Assembly (NCBI RefSeq): GCF_037338445.1 | Contig: NZ_CP147838.1 | Location: 2,480,001-2,544,000, forward strand | Source: Salinibaculum sp. SYNS191 | GTDB taxonomy: Archaea; Halobacteriota; Halobacteria; Halobacteriales; Haloarculaceae | Direction of reading: 5' to 3' | Length of the DNA stretch: 64,000 bases | Part shown: positions 20,066 through 27,218 of the stretch, piece by piece | Layout of the letters: the number at the start of each line of letters is the position of its first letter | Numbering within the stretch: position 1 is the first letter of the stretch | Translations under genes and position numbers: made by a program | Notes under the pieces: generated by a model | Databases searched by the model: none | Seen by the model: only the letters and a program-made list of their open reading frames with translations | What the model was told of the DNA's origin: nothing

Positions 20066-21286
20066 ATGTCGCGCAGTCCGTCACTTCCCGAGCGCCCGCG
20101 GCTCGACCTCGACCCCGACATGTCGGCCGAGGAGCAACTGGAGGCGCTCAGGGAACACTACGTCGCGCTCGTGAACGTGCACAGCAAGCTCGAAGACCAG
20201 CTCGAATCCGCCCGCGACCGCCAGCAGGACCTCACGGAGCGGGCCGACCGGCTGGAGCGGGAGAACGAGACGCTGAAATCCTCGTCGCTGTACGTCGCCA
20301 CGGCGGAGGAGCTGACCGACGACGGCGTCGTCGTCAAACAGCACGGCAACAACCAGGAGGTGCTCACGGAGGTCTCGCCGACGCTGCGCGAGGACCTGGA
20401 GGCCGGCGACCGCGTCGCCATCAACGACTCCTTCTCCATCCAGAGCATCCTCGACCCCGAGACGGACGCCCGCGCGCAGGCGATGGAGGTCACGGCCAGC
20501 CCCGAGGTCACCTACGACGACATCGGCGGCCTCGAAGAGCAGATCGTCGAGGTCCGCGAGGCCGTCGAGGAACCGCTGATCAACGCCGAGCAGTTCGTCG
20601 ACGTGGGCGTCGAACCGCCGTCGGGCGTCCTGCTGCACGGCCCGCCCGGCACCGGGAAGACGATGCTGGCGAAAGCGGTCGCCAACCAGACCGACGCCAC
20701 TTTCATCAAGATGGCCGGCTCTGAACTCGTCCAGAAGTTCATCGGCGAGGGTGCCCGCCTGGTGCGGGACCTGTTCGAACTCGCCAGCGAGCGCGAGCCG
20801 GCGGTCATCTTCATCGACGAGATCGACGCCATCGCGGCCAAGCGCACCGAATCGAAGACCTCGGGCGACGCAGAAGTCCAGCGGACGATGATGCAGTTGC
20901 TCTCGGAGATGGACGGCTTCGAGGACCGCGGCGAGATTCGCATCATCGCGGCCACCAACCGCTTCGACATGCTCGACCGCGCCATCCTCCGGCCCGGCCG
21001 CTTCGACCGTCTCATCGAGGTGCCCCACCCCGACTGGGACGGCCGCAAGAAGATTCTCGAAATCCACACCCAGGAGATGACGATTCACGACGACGTCGAC
21101 ATGGCGATGCTGGCCGGCGAGACCGAGGGCTTCTCCGGCGCGGAACTCGCCTCGCTCGCGACCGAGGCCGGCATGTTCGCCATCCGCGACGAGCGCACCG
21201 CGGTCCGCATGGCGGACTTCGAGGACGCCCTGGAGAAGGTCCGCGAGGAGGACGACACCGCCGGGACGCCGATCGCGTTCGCCTAA
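20066..21286 (+). CDS. pan: Proteasome-activating nucleotidase (PAN)
   Basis: A 406-aa AAA+ ATPase that unfolds substrates for the archaeal 20S proteasome. It has an N-terminal coiled coil (about 22-75), an OB domain (about 76-145), and an AAA module with Walker A GPPGTGKT (192-199), Walker B AVIFIDEID and arginine-finger region ILRPGRFDRL. The protein ends in IAFA. The HbYX motif that opens the proteasome gate normally has Tyr at the penultimate position; here it is Phe. Haloarchaea often carry two PAN paralogues; which one this is cannot be decided here. Confidence 0.95.
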   Translation: MSRSPSLPERPRLDLDPDMSAEEQLEALREHYVALVNVHSKLEDQLESARDRQQDLTERADRLERENETLKSSSLYVATAEELTDDGVVVKQHGNNQEVLTEVSPTLREDLEAGDRVAINDSFSIQSILDPETDARAQAMEVTASPEVTYDDIGGLEEQIVEVREAVEEPLINAEQFVDVGVEPPSGVLLHGPPGTGKTMLAKAVANQTDATFIKMAGSELVQKFIGEGARLVRDLFELASEREPAVIFIDEIDAIAAKRTESKTSGDAEVQRTMMQLLSEMDGFEDRGEIRIIAATNRFDMLDRAILRPGRFDRLIEVPHPDWDGRKKILEIHTQEMTIHDDVDMAMLAGETEGFSGAELASLATEAGMFAIRDERTAVRMADFEDALEKVREEDDTAGTPIAFA

Positions 21287-21407
21287 ATTTTTACCTCGTC
21301 GGGTTCGCGCTGAGCGCGAACCACTCCTCGCAAAAATTTAGTACAAAAACTCGCTCCACGCTCGGCGATGCCTCGCGTGGAGTGAACCGGCGCGCTCCGC
21401 GCGCCGG
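21284..21407. terminator. Three inverted repeats between convergent pan and sufU (bidirectional terminator or palindromic element)
   Basis: Within 124 bp lie nested hairpins. 21284-21292 pairs with 21332-21340 (TAAATTTTT/AAAAATTTA) and encloses 21302-21310 with 21314-21322 (9-bp arms, 3-nt loop). Then 21355-21361 pairs with 21375-21381. Last, 21387-21395 pairs with 21399-21407 (9-bp GC arms, 3-nt loop). The first hairpin includes the pan stop codon. The position between convergent genes fits transcription termination in both directions. Confidence 0.7.
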
Positions 21408-21456
21408 ATGCTGTTGCTTTTCGGGTAGATACGCTGACTCGGAAAACTTCCGTGTT

Positions 21457-21879
21457 TCAGTCTTCGGTCGTCGTCTCGTCGAGGTCCTTCTCGCCGAAGT
21501 AGATGTCGACGCCGTCCTGTGCGACCTTCTCCGCCAGGACGGCACACTTGACGCGCATCACGGAGATGTCGACGCCGAGCATGTCGATGATGTCGTCACG
21601 GTCCATCGCCTGCAGGTCCTCGACTGGCATCCCCGCGAGCTCCTGGGAGAGCATCGATGCGGAGGCCTGCGAGATGGCACAGCCGTCGCCCCGGAAGGCG
21701 ACGTGTTCGATTGTCTCCTCGTCGTCGTCCAGCACGACGTCCATCTCGATGGTGTCACCGCACATCGGGTTCTCGCCGGTGTGGGTGAACGTGGGGTCCT
21801 CGATTTCCCCGTAGTTCCGCGGGTTCTTGTAGTGGTCGAGAATCTGCTGCCGGTACATGTCGGAGCCGCCGATACCCAT
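21457..21879 (-). CDS. sufU: SufU/IscU-like iron-sulfur scaffold protein
   Basis: A 140-aa NifU-N family protein. The three cysteines and Asp that bind zinc or the nascent cluster are visible: NPMCGD (C40, D42), DGCAIS (C67) and RVKCAVL (C112). It begins MGIGGSDMYRQQILDHYKNP, and the helix after the start is the family hallmark. The insert between C67 and C112 is longer than in bacterial IscU and matches SufU-type proteins. It may act as a scaffold or as a sulfur-transfer partner of SufS. No suf neighbours are present. Confidence 0.93.
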   Translation of the reverse strand: MGIGGSDMYRQQILDHYKNPRNYGEIEDPTFTHTGENPMCGDTIEMDVVLDDDEETIEHVAFRGDGCAISQASASMLSQELAGMPVEDLQAMDRDDIIDMLGVDISVMRVKCAVLAEKVAQDGVDIYFGEKDLDETTTED

Positions 21880-21983
21880 TGTTATCACTCGTTACGGCGG
21901 TCCGACCGAAAAGACTTCCGAGGGAGGCCGTCGCACGCCGAGACGGTAGAGTTTAGTTCGGCCACCGGGAAGCACTCCACTGC

Positions 21984-22058
21984 GGGCCCGTAGCTCAGTC
22001 TGGTAAGAGCCCCCGGCTCATAACCGGGTATGCGGTGGTTCAAATCCGCCCGGGCCCA
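21984..22058 (+). tRNA. tRNA with CAT anticodon (elongator tRNA-Met or tRNA-Ile2)
   Basis: A 75-nt tRNA with a perfect 7-bp acceptor stem (GGGCCCG 21984-21990 with 22051-22057). The anticodon stem-loop is CCCGG CTCATAA CCGGG, and the T-loop is GGTTCAAATCC. The discriminator is A, no CCA is encoded and no intron is seen. It is not the initiator type by its first base pair. Whether C34 is modified to agmatidine (Ile, AUA codon) cannot be read from DNA. Its 3' end is repeated twice downstream. Confidence 0.93.
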
Positions 22059-22290
22059 CTGCTTCTGCGACGAACGGATGTGAGGAGCGACGCAGTGACG
22101 CCCGAAGGATTTGTTCAGGAAAGACGCAGCGTGAGCGGAGCGAACGACCGTCTTTCCGAGGTTCAAATCCGCCCGGGCCCACTTCTGACGGCGACTGTGA
22201 CAAGCGAGTCACCAGCGCCGTCTGTGTGGCCGACGAGGGTTTGAAGCAGGGAGTGGAGCGAAGCGGAACGACCGGGGTTCAAATCCGCCC
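22059..22290 (+). repeat. tRNA 3'-tail repeat array behind the CAT tRNA
   Basis: The last 24 nt of the tRNA region (22037-22060) recur exactly at 22160-22183, and the first 15 nt recur again at 22276-22290. Spacings are 123 and 116 bp. Each copy pairs with an inverted half upstream: 22107-22113 with 22164-22170, reinforced by a 9-bp stem 22118-22126 with 22149-22157; and 22237-22245 with 22278-22286 (one G-T pair). The spacer 22063-22090 is a 28-nt motif found once in the tRNA-Arg array (6333-6360, reverse strand) with one difference. No full tRNA is encoded by the copies. Confidence 0.9.
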
Positions 22291-22321
22291 TACTGCGAAC
22301 GGTGCCCGAGTGGCGACCGGT

Positions 22322-23509
22322 TCACACCTCAACCTGCTCGGACGCAGGCTGGAGTCTGAGTTCGACGGTGCTGCCGCGGGGGTGGTTCTCCTCGAACACG
22401 ATGCGACCATCTGACGCGTGGACCGCCCAGTGGATGAACCAGAGACCGAGGCCGTTCGAGTGTTCCAGTTCGGTCTCCAGCCCCCGCTGGAGCAGTTCGA
22501 GTTCGTTCGCCGGAATACCGGGGCCGTTGTCGGAGACGCGGAGCACGACCGTCTTCCCGTCGCCGTTCGCGACGGAACCGTGCTGTGTCCACGTGACGGT
22601 TATCTCGACCCGTGGCGTCGGCGCGTCGTTGTGCTCGATTGCGTTCTCGATGAGTTCCTCGACTGCGTCTTCGACGAGCGAGACCGCACGGACGGGGGCC
22701 GACTCGGGGACGTTCACCTCGAACCTGGCGTCCGGGTACTCCTTCGCGAACCGGCTCACCTGCGACTCCAGCACGTCGCAGACGTCGACACGGGTCCTGC
22801 CTCTGGATTCGAGTTCGAGCAACTGCTGCAACTGACGCGCCCGGTCGCTTCGCTTGTGGAGTTTCTCGGCCTTTGACCTGATCGTCCGCGCTGCCGTGGC
22901 CGGCTCCTCGACGTCGTCCAGGATGAGCGTCGCGTTGGCCTGGACGACGTTGACGACGTTGCGGATGTCGTGTCGCACGAACCGGTTCAGGATGGTGAGT
23001 CGGTTACTCAACTTCTCCGCGCGTTCCCGTTCGGATTCGAGGTGGCGCCCGCGCTGGTGGCGCTGGTGGTCGTAAATCCCGACCAGCGAGCCCAGGACCG
23101 CGCCGACAGTCGCGTGTGCGGTGACGACGAAGCGGACGTCGACCATCGAGACTCCGTTCGCGCTCTGGTAGCCGACCGACATCGCACTCACGCCGGTGAG
23201 CGTGAGTGCCCCGACGAGACACCAGCTCCCGACCCGCAGCGCCATCCGCCCCGAGTGCTGGCGGTACACCCAGACGCCGATGACCAGCAACAGAAGCGAG
23301 AGCAGTCCGGGGATAACCGAACCAGAGAAAAGGCTGAACAGTCCCTCGCCCACGGTGGCGAGCCCGACGAGGTGAATCGCCAGCGTGGCGACTCCGATAC
23401 CGCCGACGACGCCGACGCCGAGCACGGCGGACCACTCTGCGACGTCCGCTTGCCGAGACCCCTTCACGACTGCTCGATACAGTCTCCGGAGGAGGGCACC
23501 GTCGGTCAT
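22322..23509 (-). CDS. Membrane histidine kinase
   Basis: A 395-aa sensor kinase. Four hydrophobic segments (about 26-50, 58-82, 90-112, 124-146) form the sensor. They are followed by a coiled linker (HLESERERAEKLSNRL), the H-box FVRHDIRNVVNV, N-box ELIENAIEHND, G1 VSDNGPGIP and G2 SNGLGLWFIHW. The membrane sensor has almost no extracytoplasmic loops, so it may sense membrane state or small molecules. Its start overlaps the stop of the upstream kinase by 4 nt, so the two are co-transcribed and probably translationally coupled. Confidence 0.92.
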   Translation of the reverse strand: MTDGALLRRLYRAVVKGSRQADVAEWSAVLGVGVVGGIGVATLAIHLVGLATVGEGLFSLFSGSVIPGLLSLLLLVIGVWVYRQHSGRMALRVGSWCLVGALTLTGVSAMSVGYQSANGVSMVDVRFVVTAHATVGAVLGSLVGIYDHQRHQRGRHLESERERAEKLSNRLTILNRFVRHDIRNVVNVVQANATLILDDVEEPATAARTIRSKAEKLHKRSDRARQLQQLLELESRGRTRVDVCDVLESQVSRFAKEYPDARFEVNVPESAPVRAVSLVEDAVEELIENAIEHNDAPTPRVEITVTWTQHGSVANGDGKTVVLRVSDNGPGIPANELELLQRGLETELEHSNGLGLWFIHWAVHASDGRIVFEENHPRGSTVELRLQPASEQVEV

Positions 23510-25317
23510 TTGTCTGCTGAATGTTCGCTGGGAGTGCCGGACGTGACAATCTCGAACCGCGCCCCGCCCTGGAGGGAATCGCCGACGCGGACGTCCCAGC
23601 CGTGGGCCTGGATAATCTGGTCGACGATCGCCAGCCCGAACCCGCTCCCGCTGTCGACGGTCGTTCGTCCGTTGTCGAAAATCCGCTCGCGGTGGCCCGG
23701 AGGGATGCCCGGGCCGTCGTCCTCGACGACGATGCCGGTAGCCGCGGGATGGCTTTTCACCGAGACAGTCACCCCGGGTCCGCCGTGTTCGACGGCGTTC
23801 TGAAACAGGTTCTCGAACACCTCGCAGAGACGCGAGCGGTCACCCGCGACGGTCACGTCGCGGATGTCGTCATCAATCGCCAGCGTGGCGTCGGCCGTCG
23901 GCGTGTGCTCCCACGCGTCCTCGACGACCGCCGCGACGTCGACCGGTTCCGGGTCGTCCACCGTCCGACCCTGTTTCGAGAGCGTGAGCACGTCGTCTAT
24001 GAGCCGGTCCATCCGTTCCAGCGCATCGAGCGCCCGGTCGAGCGGGCGTTCGGCGTCGTCCTCCTCCAGCGCGAGTTCGACGTAATTGTGCGCGACGGTG
24101 AGGGGGTTCCGGAGGTCGTGCGATATCGTCCGTGCGAACGTCTCCAGCCGGTCGCGCTCGCGTTGCAACTGGCGCTCGAACTGCTTCCGTTCGGTCACGT
24201 CGGTGTTGATGGCGACGAACCGGTCGACCGACCCCTCGCCGTCCGGTATCGGTGCGATGGTCTGCTCGATGTAGTACTGCTCGCCGTTCTTGCGCTCGTT
24301 TTCGAGTTCGCCTTCCCACACGTCGCCGGCCAGAATCGTCTCCCACATGTCGTCGTACGTCGCGTCGTCGTGTGCGCCCGACTTGAGCAGGCTCGGCTGT
24401 TCCCCGAGTGCCTCCGCCGCGTCGTAGCCCGTGACCTCCTCGAACGCCGGATTGACGTACTCGATGGTCCCGTCCGCGTCGGTAATCATGATGACGTGGC
24501 CGGCCTGCTCGACGGCTTCGCGGAAACTCCGGAGCGTCTGTTCCCGCCGCTTTCGCTCGGTGACGTCACGGGCCAGGCAGGCGACCCGCTCGGCATCGCT
24601 GCCGGGCCGCGGAATCGGGGCCGTCCGCGCCTCGAACCACCGGGGTTCGGCTCCGTCCTCCGGGGTGGCCCGGAATTCGAACTGTTCGCGTTCGCCCCGT
24701 TCCAGGGTCCGCCGGATGCGTTCGCGAATCCGCTCCGGCTCGTCGGCCGGGGGCGCGTGGCGGTCGTCGACCGCGTCGTCGGGCGCCACCCCGGCCGGCT
24801 CGGACCCGCGACGCGCGAGTATCTCCTGGGCCTCGCCGTCGGCGTCGTACACGGCCGCCCTGTCGGGAATCATCCCGATGAACGCCCGGAACGCCCGCTG
24901 GCGGTCGAGCCGCTCGCGCAGGTCGCGGAGGTGGACGTGCACGAGCGAGCCGTCGTCGCCACCCTTTGTCGCGGTCACTTCGACCGGGACTCGTCCGTCT
25001 TCGGCCGTCCTGACGGAGACGGGGCCGTACCCGGTGGGGAGCTCGTGCGTCTGTCCGTCACTCCGTCGCTCGGGCTCGAAGTGCTCGCGGAGACGGTCCC
25101 ACTCCGCTGCCGGGTAGAGTTCGGCGTGGGCCATTCCGACGACGTCCTCGCGCGGCCGACCCAGCAGCGCCGCGCCGGCCTCGTTGGTGTCGACGATATC
25201 GCCGGTCGCCGCGTCCGTGACCAGGACGGCATCCGGGACGGCCTCCAGCAGTCCCGGATACGGCCGCTCCGGCCGGCCGCTATCCACGCCCGGTGCACAC
25301 TCGTCCTGGGTGGTCAT
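23506..25317 (-). CDS. Multi-PAS histidine kinase (soluble)
   Basis: A 603-aa kinase with three PAS domains (about 20-140, 150-270, 275-390) and a kinase core: H-box ISHDLRNPLTVAHN, then N, G1 (VEDDGPGIPPG) and G2 (GSGFGLAIVDQII). The second PAS (FIGMIPDRAAVYDADGEAQEIL) lacks the usual hydrophobic pattern and may be degenerate; the third (YVNPAFEEVTGYDAAEAL) is canonical. There is no membrane segment. The first ATG (25317) is preferred over the GTG directly before it. It is followed with 4-nt overlap by a membrane kinase and preceded on the same strand by hemAT, 116 bp away. No response regulator is adjacent. Confidence 0.93.
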   Translation of the reverse strand: MTTQDECAPGVDSGRPERPYPGLLEAVPDAVLVTDAATGDIVDTNEAGAALLGRPREDVVGMAHAELYPAAEWDRLREHFEPERRSDGQTHELPTGYGPVSVRTAEDGRVPVEVTATKGGDDGSLVHVHLRDLRERLDRQRAFRAFIGMIPDRAAVYDADGEAQEILARRGSEPAGVAPDDAVDDRHAPPADEPERIRERIRRTLERGEREQFEFRATPEDGAEPRWFEARTAPIPRPGSDAERVACLARDVTERKRREQTLRSFREAVEQAGHVIMITDADGTIEYVNPAFEEVTGYDAAEALGEQPSLLKSGAHDDATYDDMWETILAGDVWEGELENERKNGEQYYIEQTIAPIPDGEGSVDRFVAINTDVTERKQFERQLQRERDRLETFARTISHDLRNPLTVAHNYVELALEEDDAERPLDRALDALERMDRLIDDVLTLSKQGRTVDDPEPVDVAAVVEDAWEHTPTADATLAIDDDIRDVTVAGDRSRLCEVFENLFQNAVEHGGPGVTVSVKSHPAATGIVVEDDGPGIPPGHRERIFDNGRTTVDSGSGFGLAIVDQIIQAHGWDVRVGDSLQGGARFEIVTSGTPSEHSADK

Positions 25318-25433
25318 CACGGCACCCCCGGCACAGCGCAGACTCGGTCGATTCGGTCGCCTCGGCGGAGAGACGACGCCGGTGGGGGTCCACGATGCCC
25401 GGGTCTGCGCGTCGCTGTTCGGGCCACGGGCGG

Positions 25434-26996
25434 TTACCTCCCGCCGTCGCGCTCCGTCGTGAGCCGTTCGACGGACTGCCGTATCTCCTCGACCCTGGCG
25501 GTCTGCTCCTCGTTGGCCGCTGCCACCTGCTCGACCTCGTCGCGGACCTCCTCGGCCTGGTCGAGCGCCTGGTCGACCATGCTGGCGACCTCCTCCGTGC
25601 TCGCCGCCTGGTCGTCGGTCGCCTCCGCGACCTCCTGGATGCCGTTGGCGGCGTCCTTGACGGCCTCGACGATTTCTGTCAGGTTGTCCATCGCCTGCTC
25701 GACCTGGCCGATGCCCTCGTCGATGACGGCGTTCGTCTCGTCGAGACTCTCGACGGTCTCCTCGGTGTCCTCCTGAATCCGCTCTACCATGTTCTCAATC
25801 TGGCCGGCCTGCTGCTGTGACTCGCCGGCGAGGGACTTGATCTCGTCGGCGACGACCGCGAACCCCTCGCCTGCCGCGCCGGCGCGGGCGGCCTCGATGG
25901 AGGCGTTCAGCGCGAGCAGGTTGGTCTGCTCGGCGATGTCGTTGATGACCTCCACGACCTCGTCTATCTGGTCGACGCGCTCTTTCAGCTGTTCGACGTC
26001 GTCGGCGACGTCGGTCGCCGCCTCCTCCACCGTCTCCATCGCGTCGATGGCCTCCGTGGCCGACTCCTGTCCGTCCTCGGCGAGGTCTTCGGCCGTCGTA
26101 CTCGTCGCCTCGACCTGGCTGGTCGTCGAGGCGATCTCCTCGACGGTGGCACTCAAGTCGGACACCTCGCCCGCAACCTCCTGCATTCCCTCGGTCTGCG
26201 TCTCGGCGACGTCGCTTATTTGCTGTGAACTGTCCGCGACGCTCTCGGAGGTCTCCTGCAGTTCCGTAATCGCGGCCTGGACCTCCTTCGAGACCTCCTC
26301 GCGGCGCTCCAGTTCCTCCTCTATCTGCTGACTGAACGAGTGGATGTAGGTGTCCATCGCGACCTGCTGGTCGAGCGTGAGTAGCTTGAGCACCGACAGC
26401 GACCGCTCGACGACCGCATCGACCGCCTCCGTCGCTGTGAGTCCGCCCTCCGCAGTCGCTTCCGACCCCCCTCCCGAGGCGTCTTCGGGGTCGGACGCCG
26501 CCGCTGGCGGCTCATCGCCGCTGTCGGCGAGTTCCTGCTTGACGTCCGCGGCTATCGCGTCGAGCAGTCCCTCGTAGTAGACGGAGTAGGCCCCGAGGTA
26601 GATTTTGGGGCCAAGGTCGAGCATGTCGTGAATCTTCCCGATTCTGGCCCGGCGCTCGAAGTAGCCGGTGCCGTACTCGCCGCTGCCGAGGTCGGTCAGG
26701 TACTGCTGCTGGGACCGTTTCAGCGCGTCGACGGACTTCGTGGAGGCGTCGAGAATCGCGACGCTCTCGGAGTAGTCCTGGAGGTGGTCGTAGAAGTCGT
26801 CGACGAGGTCGTCGGCGACCCGCTCGAACGTCCCCGACATCGATTCGAGCCGCCGTCTGTCGGCGGCGTCGAACTGCGTGAACTCCTTTCGCCAGGTAAT
26901 CTCGCCCCGGTCGATTCCGATTTCGTCGGTGAGTTGTCGGCCGTCTACCTGGCGGCGGTTCTCGTCAGTTACCTTGTACGACTCCTCGGTTGCCAT
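25434..26996 (-). CDS. hemAT: Heme-based aerotaxis transducer HemAT
   Basis: A 520-aa soluble chemotaxis transducer. The N-terminal protoglobin domain (about 30-190) has the likely proximal heme His H123 in [15 protein letters not shown] and the [12 protein letters not shown] helix. The middle has an acidic, proline-containing linker. The C-terminal MCP signalling domain carries the conserved hairpin tip [20 protein letters not shown] and long coiled coils. No transmembrane segment. It would bind O2 and signal to CheA/CheW for aerotaxis. The che genes are not here. An AT-rich promoter with a 14-nt palindrome lies upstream. Confidence 0.95.
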   Translation of the reverse strand: MATEESYKVTDENRRQVDGRQLTDEIGIDRGEITWRKEFTQFDAADRRRLESMSGTFERVADDLVDDFYDHLQDYSESVAILDASTKSVDALKRSQQQYLTDLGSGEYGTGYFERRARIGKIHDMLDLGPKIYLGAYSVYYEGLLDAIAADVKQELADSGDEPPAAASDPEDASGGGSEATAEGGLTATEAVDAVVERSLSVLKLLTLDQQVAMDTYIHSFSQQIEEELERREEVSKEVQAAITELQETSESVADSSQQISDVAETQTEGMQEVAGEVSDLSATVEEIASTTSQVEATSTTAEDLAEDGQESATEAIDAMETVEEAATDVADDVEQLKERVDQIDEVVEVINDIAEQTNLLALNASIEAARAGAAGEGFAVVADEIKSLAGESQQQAGQIENMVERIQEDTEETVESLDETNAVIDEGIGQVEQAMDNLTEIVEAVKDAANGIQEVAEATDDQAASTEEVASMVDQALDQAEEVRDEVEQVAAANEEQTARVEEIRQSVERLTTERDGGR

Positions 26997-27218
26997 ACGA
27001 CAACAATCGATTCTAACACTAACAACTCGGGGGTTGAAATGAGCATAGTACCCAAATAAATGGGGTTTAAATTTAAACTATAGGCTGTATCAAAGTAAGT
27101 TACCCACACATCTTTGATGAACGATGATATGATTCGCCCACGTCACCGACGTAGAGTGTCCCTCCCACCGTCAACCCTCTCACCCGCCGGATGTGGGCCA
27201 CTCCGAGGAGCGTAGCCG
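26997..27218. promoter_or_regulatory. Divergent promoter region of hemAT and the Bat-like sensor
   Basis: This AT-rich 222-bp region contains a TTTATTT TATA element for hemAT (27054-27060, reverse strand). Next to it is the perfect 14-nt palindrome GTTTAAATTTAAAC at 27065-27078, which could be an operator overlapping the promoter core. TATA-like sequence for the forward gene is less clear. Confidence 0.55.

Noticed and set aside
22059..22290. Additional tRNA genes
   Set aside because: The copies contain only the T-arm and acceptor strand. No D-arm, anticodon arm or 5' acceptor half can be folded.
6131..22290. A 16-kb integrated element between the two tRNA arrays
   Set aside because: The tail sequences at the two tRNA loci differ, so they cannot be the two ends of one element, and the genes between are conserved housekeeping genes.
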